From CAVUQH01 sp963774445 (lineage in GTDB: Bacteria > Myxococcota_A > Polyangia > Haliangiales > Haliangiaceae), in contig CAVZFC010000031.1 of NCBI GenBank assembly GCA_963774445.1, positions 62,001 to 126,000 of the forward strand: a DNA stretch of 64,000 bases, in the 5' to 3' direction. Below, in pieces: positions 18,401-29,786 of this stretch. Each line of letters opens with the position of its first letter. The stretch's first letter is position 1. The translations under genes were made by a program, and so were the position numbers. Under the pieces are notes generated by a model, which did not search any database, was not told where the DNA came from, and was given only the letters and a program-made list of their open reading frames with translations.

Positions 18401-20311
18401 GACAAGCGTTACCGCGAGCTCCTGGCCCGCCACCGCACCGGGCTCGCCGACAGCCAGGTGGTCGACGTCTGGTTCCGCATCGGCCAGGCGGCCCGTCACC
18501 TGGGCGACGACAAGAAGGCGGCCAGCTCGTTCCGCCGCGCGCTCGAGCGCGACGGCCAGCACAGCGAAACCCTGGTCGCGCTGATCGAGGTGTCCAAGGC
18601 CGCCAACGACTGGAAGACGGTGGTCGAGTGCATGCGCGCGCAGATCGAGGCGGCCGACACCGATCGTACCGTGGCGCTGCTCGAGGAGATGGGCGACTTC
18701 TACCGCGAGAAGCTGACCGATCCGGTCAGCGCGCTGGGCGCCTACCTCGAGGGACTCAAGCTGCAGCCCGAGTCGCACGTGCTCCTGCACAAGTCGCTCG
18801 AGATCTACACCGAGCAGAAGCAGTGGCGCCGGGCGATCGAGACCCTCGACGCCCTGGCCGGCCGCGAGGAGGATGTCCCCCGCCGGTCCAAATACCAGTA
18901 CGCGGCCGCGGTCATCGCCCGCGACGAGCTGCGCGACACCGAGCTGGCGGTCGAGCATTTCAGCCTGGCGCTCGAAGACGTGCCGGCCACACCCAAGGCG
19001 TTCGAGGCGATCGACAAGCTGCTGGCCGACAAGGGCGACTGGAAGAACCTGGCCCGCGCCTACCGCAAGCAGCTCAAGCGGGTCGGAGAGGAGGCGCCGC
19101 CGGAGATGCTGCTGCGCCTCTGGACCCGCCTCGGTGACATCTGCCTGGAGCACCTCGGCGACAACGAGTCGGCGATCGCCGCCTACGAGGTTGCGACCTC
19201 GATGGACGCCGAAAGCACCGAGCGCCACGAGCAGCTGGCCAATCTCTACCTCGAGGCCGGCGAGACCCGCCGCGCCGACGCCATCGAGGAGCTGCAGATC
19301 CTCATCCAGCACGAGCCGGATCGGGTCGAGCTATACCGGGCGCTGTCGAACCTCTATCAAGAGGAGGGCGACGACGACAAGGCCTATTGCCTGGCCCAGG
19401 CGCTGGTCTTCCTCGGCGCGGCCAACTCGCAGGAGCAGGCGCTGTACGAGGCGCTGCGGCCCAAGCAGTTCGTGCTGGCCACGCGTCGCCTGACCGAGGA
19501 GCTGTGGCAGAAGTCGATCGTCCACCAGCGGGAGAACCGGCACCTGTCGGCGATCTTCTCGTCACTGGTTGGCTCGATTTCGGCGACTACGGCGCAGCCA
19601 CCGGCGGCGTTCAACCTGCGCGCGGGCGCCCGGACCGACGTCGAGCGCGACTCGCACCTGGTCAGCCGGGTGTTCAAGTACTCGTCCAACGTGCTGGCGC
19701 TTGAGCCGCAGCCGCAGCTCTACCTGCAGCCGGAGAACGGCGAGGGAATCCGCGTCGCCAACACCACCGACCAGGGCAAGCTGGTGCCGTCGGTGCTGGT
19801 GGGCAATCCGCAGGCGCAGCGCAAGGATGAGCGCGAGCTGGCCTTCGAGTTGGGCAAGCGGCTGGCCTACTTCCGCCCCGAGCGCTACGTCAGCTACGCC
19901 CTCCAGACCCTGCCCAAGCTCGAGGGCGCGGTGCTGGCGGCGATGGTCGCGGCCGGGGTGATGGACGACGAGGTGTCGGGCGAGACCGGCAAGCTGGTCT
20001 TGCACCTCAAGAACACCGTGCCCCGGCCGGTGCTGGAGCAGGTGGGCGCCGTGGGCGAGAAGATCCGCCCGTCGGTGAAGAACGGCCTGGTCGCCGGCTG
20101 GCGAACGGCCACGGATCTCACGGCCAATCGGGTCGGGTTGATCTTGTCCAACGACCTCGAGACCGCCGCCCGCATGGTGGCGACCGAGCCGGCCAGCGTA
20201 TCGACGCTGTCGGCCAAGGACCGGCTGCGCGATCTGATCGCGTACTCGGTGTCCGAGGGCTATTTCGCGGTGCGTCGGCACCTGGGCATCACTGTTCGCG
20301 ATCAGGCGTAG
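15467..20311 (+). CDS. Giant SIR2-like / tetratricopeptide repeat protein
   Basis: A 1614-residue cytoplasmic protein with a GAGGAGGGGG ribosome site before ATG 15467. Residues 1-265 look like a SIR2_2-type NAD-binding domain: LVVGAGIG near the N-terminus and YYADGALVLVGFRFGDPDLAALI near 198. The residues normally used for NADase activity look replaced: the TTN(Y/F)D segment reads TTFPGGLLE and the LHGD segment reads KILGDFD. Residues about 320-1330 are a very long array of TPR-like units (for example PGAFTALTAALRVDP, YAIASFREAIRLDP, HFEKALEIDP). The last 300 residues form a separate domain I do not recognise (ELAFELGKRLAYFRPERYVSYAL). SIR2-like folds often serve in antiphage defence, but no partner genes are present here, so a scaffold or sensor role is equally likely. 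Confidence 0.8.
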   Translation: MQEHTIPGQLIEQIRSGRAVLVVGAGIGVASWKQVLERMNEELSGEEATSKDVAKLLHKGNLTPAAGFLARALGEEACDRIIQESWGNPGEIPEIVRAIARLPFRQVWTTFPGGLLEQGMVDDLPEGWPSPEVVTYQNAADINPRRRTLLKILGDFDSYVVTPKSVRRALSGASDLREHARDYYADGALVLVGFRFGDPDLAALIDRVFGAYEPPQGNHYLIASGVGPVTVDELMAEHHIETINLEGKGADEKAVAALLDYLEALREACDGAGITLAQATPDADDLDGWLAVLSADPESTDARDALAAMQSVAEEAGDSERLAEVLLARVELVNDAPERAAVLRQLAAVYENQIGDLPGAFTALTAALRVDPADTTAVDEAERLADDTDGWSELVADVSEVAGEIEEPAVAAGYWCRLGRWYHAKLAHHDYAIASFREAIRLDPEKVAAHAGLEELYRVQQRWAELADVLKTHVELEHDATAKVDLYLSLGDLYETQLASTARATDAYQAAADLDTQSDDALAALERLYRRDERWGKLAHVLEQRAELVEGTGDSARAQAVRRELATLRAERLGDMEGAIAKYEAALDTDETDVAALKALEDLYEKSGRTEDYLRTLDRLADASPEGERGSVLRRLGAELEDREGGLPRAIACYERVLELEPTAEDAYRQLERLLALDHQWYELVAALERHIATVKVPSLRVELFLRMADVYEKQLDDPHRAIEGYLNALSISEDHHESLVALARLYQRTESWDRAVDILVKHAEREGNRGADLWYQAAQIAADHLDAHELAERHFEKALEIDPGHNQALRGLAALHEKRSSWQSALDCLSRAEESTSNRLERIEILAHAADIAEERLDNPDQGLELLLKVLKLDPDHEEAGLRAADRLVTAERWEQALPILEMLARKVDLDDKLEKARREGNLGRTCEALGLREKAAKHYRAAVESDPDSLEAALGLVSILYTEAEASGTDEAWQEVDKRYRELLARHRTGLADSQVVDVWFRIGQAARHLGDDKKAASSFRRALERDGQHSETLVALIEVSKAANDWKTVVECMRAQIEAADTDRTVALLEEMGDFYREKLTDPVSALGAYLEGLKLQPESHVLLHKSLEIYTEQKQWRRAIETLDALAGREEDVPRRSKYQYAAAVIARDELRDTELAVEHFSLALEDVPATPKAFEAIDKLLADKGDWKNLARAYRKQLKRVGEEAPPEMLLRLWTRLGDICLEHLGDNESAIAAYEVATSMDAESTERHEQLANLYLEAGETRRADAIEELQILIQHEPDRVELYRALSNLYQEEGDDDKAYCLAQALVFLGAANSQEQALYEALRPKQFVLATRRLTEELWQKSIVHQRENRHLSAIFSSLVGSISATTAQPPAAFNLRAGARTDVERDSHLVSRVFKYSSNVLALEPQPQLYLQPENGEGIRVANTTDQGKLVPSVLVGNPQAQRKDERELAFELGKRLAYFRPERYVSYALQTLPKLEGAVLAAMVAAGVMDDEVSGETGKLVLHLKNTVPRPVLEQVGAVGEKIRPSVKNGLVAGWRTATDLTANRVGLILSNDLETAARMVATEPASVSTLSAKDRLRDLIAYSVSEGYFAVRRHLGITVRDQA

Positions 20312-20314
20312 GAC

Positions 20315-21229
20315 ATGTCTAGACGTATTCACCTCTCGGGTGTGCTCGCTGTTCTGGCGGGCGCGGTGTGGCTCAGTGCGACCTCGTGCGGCGGCGGTGG
20401 CGGCGATCCGTATTGCGGCGACGGCGTTCAGCAGCCCGACCTCGGCGAGCAGTGCGACGACGGCAACGACGTCAACGACGACGCTTGCCACAACGACTGT
20501 ACGGCCAACCTGCCGGGCGCGACCCGCATCGGCTGGACGTTCAATGGCGACGCCGCGCCGATGTTCACCAGTGACTCGTGCACCGACGTGGGGGTCATCC
20601 GCGTGCGCGTGACGGTGACCGGGCCGACCACGGCGATGTCCGATGAGTCATGCGCCCTGCGCCAGGTCACCTTCCAGGACCTGCCGTCGGGGATGTACAC
20701 GGTCAAGGTCGAGCCGCTCGACATCAACGACGGGCTGCTCACCAACGCCCCGGTCGAGCTGACCACCAACCTTGGCCCGGGCACGATGATCGACGTCAAC
20801 ATCCCGCCCGACTCGTGGATCCGCAACTACAACGGCACCTTCTTCTTCCGCGTTCAGTGGGGCGGATCCGACTGCTCCGACGCCATGCCGCCGGTGGTGC
20901 AGCAGCGCCTGACCATGACCCGGGGCGGGGCGATGTTGACGCAGTCAACCGAGGACGGGGTGCCCCTGGACGGCTCGCAGCCCGGGGCGTGCCAGCCGTT
21001 CGCCAACGAGTTCCCGCAGTCTGCGCTGGTCGTGCCGTTCGGCGCGGCGACGCTCACCGTCGAAGGGCTCGACGGCACCGGGACGCCGCAGTTCCGCGAG
21101 ACGTTCGACACCTTCGTCGGCGCCGGCATCAGCAACCCGGAGCTGCACTTCGACGTGAACTCCCTGGCCCCCGACGCCGGGGTTCCCGACGGCGGCACCG
21201 CGGACGCCGACGTGCCCGACGCCACCTGA
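20315..21229 (+). CDS. Lipoprotein with Myxococcus cysteine-rich repeat
   Basis: A 304-residue lipoprotein: signal peptide with lipobox ATSC at about residues 22-25. It is followed by one Myxococcus cysteine-rich repeat (CGDGVQQPDLGEQCDDGN...ACHNDC), a family marker nearly confined to myxobacteria. A beta-rich domain follows (ATRIGWTFNGDAAPMFTSDSC...), reminiscent of surface carbohydrate-type folds. The C-terminus is Asp/Ala/Pro-rich (PDAGVPDGGTADADVPDA). ATG lies 3 bases after the stop of the SIR2/TPR gene, suggesting co-transcription. Function unknown. Confidence 0.82.
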   Translation: MSRRIHLSGVLAVLAGAVWLSATSCGGGGGDPYCGDGVQQPDLGEQCDDGNDVNDDACHNDCTANLPGATRIGWTFNGDAAPMFTSDSCTDVGVIRVRVTVTGPTTAMSDESCALRQVTFQDLPSGMYTVKVEPLDINDGLLTNAPVELTTNLGPGTMIDVNIPPDSWIRNYNGTFFFRVQWGGSDCSDAMPPVVQQRLTMTRGGAMLTQSTEDGVPLDGSQPGACQPFANEFPQSALVVPFGAATLTVEGLDGTGTPQFRETFDTFVGAGISNPELHFDVNSLAPDAGVPDGGTADADVPDAT

Positions 21230-21308
21230 GCCGGCTGCTTCGCCTCCCGACAAAAGTGCGCGGGGTCGCCTGCAAACTCCGCAGGATGTAGGTATCGTAG
21301 GTCGGGGT

Positions 21309-23123
21309 ATGCGACGACGAGGCCGAGCATCGACGGCGCGGGTAGGGCGCGAGTGGGCACGCGGAATCGGAGCGATCGCGCTGGTAGCGATGGCTGCCGG
21401 TTGTCCCGGTGGACAGGGCGCCGCCGGGGCGCCGCCGGCGCCGCCGCCGTTCCGCCAGGCGAGCGCGGCGCCACTGCCCGAGCCGCCGCCGCCGGAGGCG
21501 GGTACCGACGGGCTGGACTACCTCGACGCGGTCTACCCGCGGCTGCGCAACGGCTGGACGGCATTCGTCAACGACTGCCGGCTGCGCCTGCCGGCGACCG
21601 ACCCGCTCAACCGCGAGACGTTGCGCGCGGTGGTGTCGTGGGTGGTCGAGCCGGGCGGCAAGCTCGGCCAGCTGCGGGTGGCCGAGAGCTCGGGCAACGC
21701 CGACTTCGATCAGGTCGCGCTCGACGTCGTCCGCGACGCCGCGCCGCTGCCAGTGCCCCCGGCGTCGGTGCTGTCGGACGACGGGGTCGCCCACCTGCGC
21801 TGGTCGTTCCAGCGCGACCGCCGGCTGGCGGGCGTGGCGACGGCGGCGCTCGAGCGGGTGACCTGGCCTCCCCAAAAGGCGATTCCGGCCTTCCTCGCCG
21901 CCGGCATGTTCGACCGCGCGGTCGCGCGGTTGGCGCAGGCGGCCGCCGCGGGCGGCGCCGACGAGCAGCTGGCAACGTTGGGCAAGGCGGTAGCCGGCGC
22001 CGCCATCGACGCCGCGCTGGCCGCGGACGACGGCGCCACCCAGCGCGCCGGGATCCAGGCCGCGGCGCGGGCCCATCTTCACGGCGCGGGTGCCGCCCTC
22101 GAGCACCTGGCGCGCCGCGCGGTCGACGCCGACTCGCGCGCCGAAGCGGTGGCCGCGCTCGGCGCGGTCGGCGCGCGGGACAGCGTGGCCTATCTGCAGG
22201 AGCTCGCGCTCGGCGACGAGCCGTCCGCGGCGGTCGCGGCGATGCGCGCGCTCGCGGCGCTGGGCGCCGTCGGCCAGGCGCGGGCGAAGGTAGCCGGCGC
22301 GCTGGCCGGCAGCGGTGACCGCCGCCGGGTGGCGCTGGCCGTGGCTGCCGAGGTGCCGATTCCCGAGGCGCGCGCGGTGCTCGAGAGGTTGGTCGCGGCC
22401 GGCGGCGATCGCGCCGAGCGGGCGGCGGCGTGTGCCGCCCTGGGCGCAGCGGCCGGGGTTGGGACCGATCACGAGGTGCAGACCTCGGCGCTGGCGCTGT
22501 TGCGCAAGCAGCTCGGCGCCGACGCGGCGCTGCGCGCGGCCTGCCTGCGCGCCATCGATCGAATCGCGCGCGGCGGTGGCACCAACCGCGCCTCCTACTG
22601 GAAGGCGACCGACTTGCTGCGCGATCGCGACCAGCAGGTGCGCGCGGCCGCGGTGCTGGCGGCCGCACACCTGAACCCGGCGCGCTTCGCCAAGGAGCTG
22701 TATCAGCTGCGTCGCGAGCACAGCCCGGTCGTGCTGGTGGCGTTGGCCGAGGCGCTGGCGGTGGTGCCGGGCAAGGAGGCGCTGCAGCGCCTGCTGGCGC
22801 TCTCCCGCGACGACGGCGTGGCGATTCGTCGCGCGGCGGCGGCTGCGCTGGGCCGTCGCGCGGAGCCGCAGGCGGCGGCGCGCCTGGGCGAGTTGCTCGC
22901 CGACGACGACCCGGACGTCCAGCTGCAGGCGCTGGCCCACGCTGATCGCCAGGCGGCCGGGCTGCTCGACTCCGCCGACGCGGCGGTGCGCACGGCCGCG
23001 CTGGTCGCCCACTTCGCCGGGCAGCCGCGCGCGGCGACGGCGGGCGAGCTGGCGCAACGCCTCGGCGCCGCCGACTCCGCCGCCGAGCGCGCGCGTATCG
23101 CGGGCGCCTGGCTGGCGCAGTAG
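21309..23123 (+). CDS. Lipoprotein with TonB-C-like domain and HEAT repeats
   Basis: A 604-residue predicted lipoprotein (lipobox MAAGC near residue 31) with a Pro-rich linker to about residue 65. Residues 70-165 resemble a TonB C-terminal domain (RLRNGWTAFVNDC...GGKLGQLRVAESSGNADFD), the module used in AgmX/TonB-like envelope proteins of myxobacteria. From about 185 to the end the protein is Ala-rich helical HEAT/PBS-type repeats (AVAALGAVGARDSVAYLQ, AAAAALGRRAEPQAAARLG). A TonB-C module on a lipid anchor in place of a membrane helix is unusual. It probably acts in the periplasm as a scaffold; partners are unknown. Confidence 0.75.
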   Translation: MRRRGRASTARVGREWARGIGAIALVAMAAGCPGGQGAAGAPPAPPPFRQASAAPLPEPPPPEAGTDGLDYLDAVYPRLRNGWTAFVNDCRLRLPATDPLNRETLRAVVSWVVEPGGKLGQLRVAESSGNADFDQVALDVVRDAAPLPVPPASVLSDDGVAHLRWSFQRDRRLAGVATAALERVTWPPQKAIPAFLAAGMFDRAVARLAQAAAAGGADEQLATLGKAVAGAAIDAALAADDGATQRAGIQAAARAHLHGAGAALEHLARRAVDADSRAEAVAALGAVGARDSVAYLQELALGDEPSAAVAAMRALAALGAVGQARAKVAGALAGSGDRRRVALAVAAEVPIPEARAVLERLVAAGGDRAERAAACAALGAAAGVGTDHEVQTSALALLRKQLGADAALRAACLRAIDRIARGGGTNRASYWKATDLLRDRDQQVRAAAVLAAAHLNPARFAKELYQLRREHSPVVLVALAEALAVVPGKEALQRLLALSRDDGVAIRRAAAAALGRRAEPQAAARLGELLADDDPDVQLQALAHADRQAAGLLDSADAAVRTAALVAHFAGQPRAATAGELAQRLGAADSAAERARIAGAWLAQ

Positions 23124-23176
23124 GGGCCCGGCAGCTGGCGCTGGCGCGGGTGCGGCCCAGCGACTATCGTAGCCTG

Positions 23177-24197
23177 GTGAGGTCGCTGTCCCGAGCATGG
23201 GTCGCCGCCGCGGTGGCCGGGCTGCTTTGCGCCGCCGGGGCTCGCGACGTGCGCGGCGGCGGCGAGGCCGCCCGCAGCGGGCAGTTCGAGCGCGTCCGCC
23301 ACCAGCTGTCGACCATGGTGCTGGTGCCGGGCGGGAACTTCCTCATGGGCCTGGACGACGTCGAGTCCGAAGAGCTGGCGCGGGCGTGTGAGAACGAGCT
23401 GGGCGCCTCGGGGCACTACTGCCGAGAGGCCAGGGCGGGGGGGCCGCGCTTCTCCTCGCTGGAGGGGACCTACGGCATCGGCGAGCATCAGGTGTTCGTC
23501 TCGGCCTTCGAGATCGACCGTTACGAGGTGACCACCCGCCAGTATCGCGCCTGCGTCGCCGCCGGCGAGTGCGAGCTGACCCCGCTGGTGATCGGCGACA
23601 CGCGCTACCTCGCCGACCGGCTGCCGATGGTCAACGTCACCTGGAGCGACGCCCAGACCTACTGTCACTGGCGCGGCAAGCGCCTGCCCACCGAGGCCGA
23701 GTGGGAGAAGGCGGCGCGCGGCACGCGCGGCCAGCGCTGGCCGTGGGGCAACCACGAGCGCGCCGACGGTGCGAATCACGGCAAGGGCGAAGACGACGTG
23801 ATTCTTGACCGCGCGTCACTACGACATCCCGGCGCAGCAGCTGCCGCCCGGCCAGGCGCCGACGATCCAGTTCGCCCCGGACGGCTCCGACGGGGCGACC
23901 TACGTCGTGCCGCCGGGCACGCTGCGCTGGTCGGAGGGGCCGTACGGGACCTACGACCAGGCCGGCAACGTCGCCGAGTGGGTGGCCGACTACTTCGATC
24001 GGCAGGGCTACAAAGGCCTGCCGCGGATCAATCCGGTGCGCGATGCCACGCGCGGCGAGTCTCTGCGCGTGGTCCGCGGTGGCAGCTGGTTCGAGCCCGC
24101 CTACTACGGGCGCACCTACTTCCGGTCCGCCGCCCGCGCAGACAGCCGTTCGCCCTACCGCGGCTTCCGCTGCGTTCGCGACCAGCCCCCAGAATGA
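23177..24197 (+). CDS. SUMF1/FGE-sulfatase-domain protein, frameshifted
   Basis: An exported protein of the formylglycine-generating-enzyme fold without the FGE catalytic cysteines. The first frame has a signal peptide, then MVLVPGGNFLMG, EIDRYEVTTRQYRACV and VNVTWSDAQTYCHWRGKRLP. The second frame continues with YDQAGNVAEWVADYF, RVVRGGSWFEPAYYGRTYF and YRGFRCVRD. The frames join at 23804-23806: deleting one T of the TT at 23805-23806 changes ATT-CTT-GAC to ATT-CTG-ACC and gives one 339-residue protein. GTG 23177 or GTG 23150 is the start. Members without FGE cysteines often act as ligand-binding or regulatory domains. The break is either sequence error or a recent inactivating mutation. Confidence 0.78.
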
Positions 24198-24282
24198 GCC
24201 CACCGGGCGGCTCGGGGGCGCGTGGCGTTGTCCGGGCAACCCTTTTTTCCCGGGCAAGGTCGTGTTATCTAAGGACCCTCAG

Positions 24283-24603
24283 ATGAAACGGCTTGCACCC
24301 TGGCTCAATGGATTCCTCACGGCGCTGGCACTCACGACCCTGCTCGGCGGTCTCTCCGGCTGCAAGCAGGATGTCGGTGAGGTTTGCCAGATCAACAGCG
24401 ACTGCAAGGACGGGTTGACCTGCGTCCAGTCGACCAAGCTGTGCGGGCCTGGTTCGGATGGAGGGGCGGCCACGCGCGACGCCGCTCCGACGGTCGACGC
24501 CGCGCCCACCCCGGACGGCGGTGACGTGGACGCCGCTGCGGTCGACGCCGCGCCCACGATCGACGCCGCCCCGGCGGCCGACGCTACGGCCGACGCGAGC
24601 TGA
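24283..24603 (+). CDS. Small lipoprotein with Asp-Ala-Ala-Pro repeats
   Basis: A 106-residue lipoprotein: signal sequence ending in the lipobox LSGC at about residue 25. It is followed by two short Cys pairs (EVCQINSDCKDGLTCVQSTKLCG) and a repetitive tail of DAAPT and VDAAP units. The tail resembles those of other lipoproteins in this window and is probably an extended, surface-exposed linker. ATG 24283 begins the only sensible signal peptide. The gene converges on greA, and a hairpin covers both stop codons. Function unknown. Confidence 0.8.
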   Translation: MKRLAPWLNGFLTALALTTLLGGLSGCKQDVGEVCQINSDCKDGLTCVQSTKLCGPGSDGGAATRDAAPTVDAAPTPDGGDVDAAAVDAAPTIDAAPAADATADAS

Positions 24604-24621
24604 CGCCGTCTACTCGGCGTC
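24602..24621. terminator. Candidate bidirectional terminator hairpin
   Basis: GACGCCG (24602-24608) and CGGCGTC (24615-24621) form a perfect 7-bp stem around a 6-base loop. It covers the stop codon of the small lipoprotein and the last codons of the convergent greA. There is no T-run, so termination is inferred from position only. Confidence 0.4.
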
Positions 24622-25170
24622 GGCGGCGGCCTGCGCCCGCGAGGCGGCGCGAAGCTCGTCGAAGTTCGGAAGAGCCATGCCGGTGAGCACGACCGGTTTC
24701 CACGAGACGCTGACGATCTCCAGCTCGCGCTGACCTTTGGGCGTGCGCACCAGGACCTCGTCGCCGACCGCCTTGCCGATCATCGCGCGCGCGACCGGGG
24801 CGGTGATGGAGATCCGGTTGTGCTTGATGTCGGCCTCGTGCTCGCCGACGATCGTGTAGGTGCTCTCATCGCCGGTCTCGGCGTCTTCGACCGTGACCGT
24901 GGCGCCGAACTTGACGACCTCGCCGCCCAGGGAGGTTGGATCGATCACCTCCGCGAGGGCCAGCTTGGCCTCGTACTCGCGCATCTTGGCCTCGATCATC
25001 CCCTGCTCGTCCTTGGCCGCGTCGTAGTCGGCGTTCTCGCTGAGGTCGCCGTGACCGCGGGCGATCTCGATCGCGCGGGCGTTGGCGGGGCGATCGAACT
25101 CCTTGAGCTTCTTCAGCTGGGCGCGCATCCACTCGAAGCCCGCCGGCGTCATGGGAAACTTGTCGGACAT
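24610..25170 (-). CDS. greA: Transcription elongation factor GreA/GreB family
   Basis: A 186-residue transcript-cleavage factor that rescues backtracked RNA polymerase. The coiled-coil N-terminal domain has the catalytic-tip signature ARGHGDLSENADYDAAKDEQ, with Asp and Glu at the tip. The C-terminal FKBP-like domain includes ISITAPVARAMIGKAVGDEV. It is longer than E. coli GreA (158 residues), mainly through a short Ala-rich tail. It lies 20 bases downstream of carB on the same strand, an arrangement found in many bacteria. A GreB assignment is not excluded. Confidence 0.88.
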   Translation of the reverse strand: MSDKFPMTPAGFEWMRAQLKKLKEFDRPANARAIEIARGHGDLSENADYDAAKDEQGMIEAKMREYEAKLALAEVIDPTSLGGEVVKFGATVTVEDAETGDESTYTIVGEHEADIKHNRISITAPVARAMIGKAVGDEVLVRTPKGQRELEIVSVSWKPVVLTGMALPNFDELRAASRAQAAADAE

Positions 25171-25190
25171 GTCTCTCTCTCGTCCTGACC

Positions 25191-28424
<3,234 letters not shown>

Positions 28425-28431
28425 GAGTCTC

Positions 28432-29166
28432 CTAAGCCGTCTTCTTGACCAGCTTGTTGCGGTGGAGCTTGAACTCGGGGAGCATGGTTTCGAACAGCTC
28501 GGCGACTTCCTGGTGGCGGCCGCCGAGCTCCATGTCGGCATCGGCCAGCACCTCGGCGATGCGCAGCTTGAGCCGGCGCGACTCTTCCTCGGGATCGAGC
28601 AGGCGGGTCACCATCGCGTCGGCCGCGCAACCGTGGGGGCGCAGGCCGATCGATTCGACCGCGGCGAAGCGGACGTTCTCGTCGTAGTCACCGACGTACG
28701 GGGCGACGCGCTTGCACATCTCCTCGCCCGGCATCTGCTGGTACTCGCCCAGCCAGTTGATGAGGTCGATCTTCTTGGCCGGGTCGCGCGTGTAGCCGGG
28801 CGGTTCCTTGTCGAGAACCTTGTCGACGATGGCGGCCGCCTGCTCCGGCGTCGCCACCCCCTCGAGGATGCGCAGCGGATAGGAGATGCCCTCGGCGTCC
28901 AGCACGTAGCGCTCGATCGCCGGCAGCGCCGCTGGCCCCTTGGCCATGACCGCCTGGACCACCCAGTCTTTCTCGTCCAGATCCTCCACCTGCTTTGTGG
29001 ACTGGAACGAGAACCGCTTGAGCAGCGTGTACAGGCACTCGTCGTCGCCGGCGTCGGCCAGCTTCTGCATCGCCGGCCACCGCTCTTGTGACTGGGCGAG
29101 CTTGTTGAGCGCCTTCTTTTGCGCCCGCTTGAGCGCCTTCTCCTTGGAGAACAGCCCGAAAACCAT
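28432..29166 (-). CDS. HEAT-repeat protein
   Basis: A 244-residue soluble protein without signal peptide, built of HEAT-like helical repeats (ALKRAQKKALNKLAQSQERWPAMQKLADAG, VRFAAVESIGLRP, RRLKLRIAEVLADADMELG). It ends 7 bases before the carB start, so it is probably co-transcribed with carB and greA. The start at ATG 29166 gives MVFGLFSKEKALKRAQ; an upstream extension is possible but would encode sequence unlike the rest. HEAT repeats usually mediate protein contacts; no specific role can be assigned. Confidence 0.75.
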   Translation of the reverse strand: MVFGLFSKEKALKRAQKKALNKLAQSQERWPAMQKLADAGDDECLYTLLKRFSFQSTKQVEDLDEKDWVVQAVMAKGPAALPAIERYVLDAEGISYPLRILEGVATPEQAAAIVDKVLDKEPPGYTRDPAKKIDLINWLGEYQQMPGEEMCKRVAPYVGDYDENVRFAAVESIGLRPHGCAADAMVTRLLDPEEESRRLKLRIAEVLADADMELGGRHQEVAELFETMLPEFKLHRNKLVKKTA

Positions 29167-29266
29167 AATGAAACCCCCGCATGGATAGCTCACCCCACGC
29201 CCAATTACCAAGGGGGTAACGTTCCTACCCTGCAAGGCACGGGAATTACTTCGCTTTTAACGACGA

Positions 29267-29301
29267 ATGACCAGCGCTCATCACTCTCGAGCGCTGGTCA
29301 T
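29267..29301. repeat. Perfect 13-bp inverted repeat in an AT-richer intergenic region
   Basis: ATGACCAGCGCTC (29267-29279) and GAGCGCTGGTCAT (29289-29301) form a perfect inverted repeat with a 9-base loop. A smaller palindrome, CTCTA-AAAG-TAGAG, follows at about 29306-29319. The 190-base gap is clearly less GC-rich than its surroundings and lies downstream of one lipoprotein gene and upstream of the HEAT-carB-greA operon. It could be a terminator for the former or an operator for the latter. Confidence 0.6.
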
Positions 29302-29356
29302 ATGTCTCTAAAAGTAGAGTGAATTCGATTGGTTGAACTAGAGGAACGCCACCCTG

Positions 29357-29782
29357 CTACGCGGCGTCTGCGGTGGGTGCGGCGTCCGGGGTGGATGCGG
29401 CGTCCGGAGGCTGCGGAGCGTCCGGGGTGGGCATGGCGTCCGGGGTGGGCATGGCGTCCGGGGTGGGCATGGCGTCCGGGGTGGGCATGGCGTCCGGGGT
29501 GCCCGGCGCGGCGTCGGCCGGCGTCGCGTCCGGCCCGGCGTCGCTGCTGCCGCCGTCGATGTTGACCGAGGCGTCGACGTCGACCGTGCCCGGGTCGCAG
29601 ACGTAGTCGTCGGCGACGTCAGTCCGTTTGCACCAGCCGTCGGTGCGGCAGGAGTAGGCGGAGGGGCAGGAGTCATTCGCGCCGCACAAGAAGGCGCACT
29701 CGGGCTTGGGGTTGTCGAAGCAGGCGCCGGCCGATAGAGCGATGGCGAGCGCGGCGAGGAAGGCGAAGCTAGTGGAGCGCAT
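29357..29782 (-). CDS. Small cysteine-rich lipoprotein with TPDAMP repeats
   Basis: A 141-residue lipoprotein with lipobox SAGAC near residue 21. A compact Cys-rich segment follows (CAFLCGANDSCPSAYSCRTDGWCKR), a pattern shared by many myxobacterial lipoproteins. The rest is a low-complexity Asp/Ala/Pro tail including four perfect TPDAMP repeats encoded by an 18-bp tandem repeat. It starts 4 bases after the stop of the TPR protein gene and is probably its operon partner. Function unknown. Confidence 0.78.
   Translation of the reverse strand: MRSTSFAFLAALAIALSAGACFDNPKPECAFLCGANDSCPSAYSCRTDGWCKRTDVADDYVCDPGTVDVDASVNIDGGSSDAGPDATPADAAPGTPDAMPTPDAMPTPDAMPTPDAMPTPDAPQPPDAASTPDAAPTADAA
29420..29491. 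repeat. 18-bp tandem repeat, four perfect units
   Basis: The unit GTCCGGGGTGGGCATGGC is repeated four times without change, followed by a partial copy. It lies inside the lipoprotein gene and encodes the TPDAMP peptide repeats on the minus strand. Perfect identity at the DNA level suggests recent slippage expansion. Confidence 0.9.
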
Positions 29783-29786
29783 CGAT

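Noticed and set aside
23177..24197. Formylglycine-generating enzyme (sulfatase activator)
   Set aside because: The cysteines of the FGE active site are absent from RVVRGGSWFEPAYYGRTYF, and no sulfatase gene is nearby.
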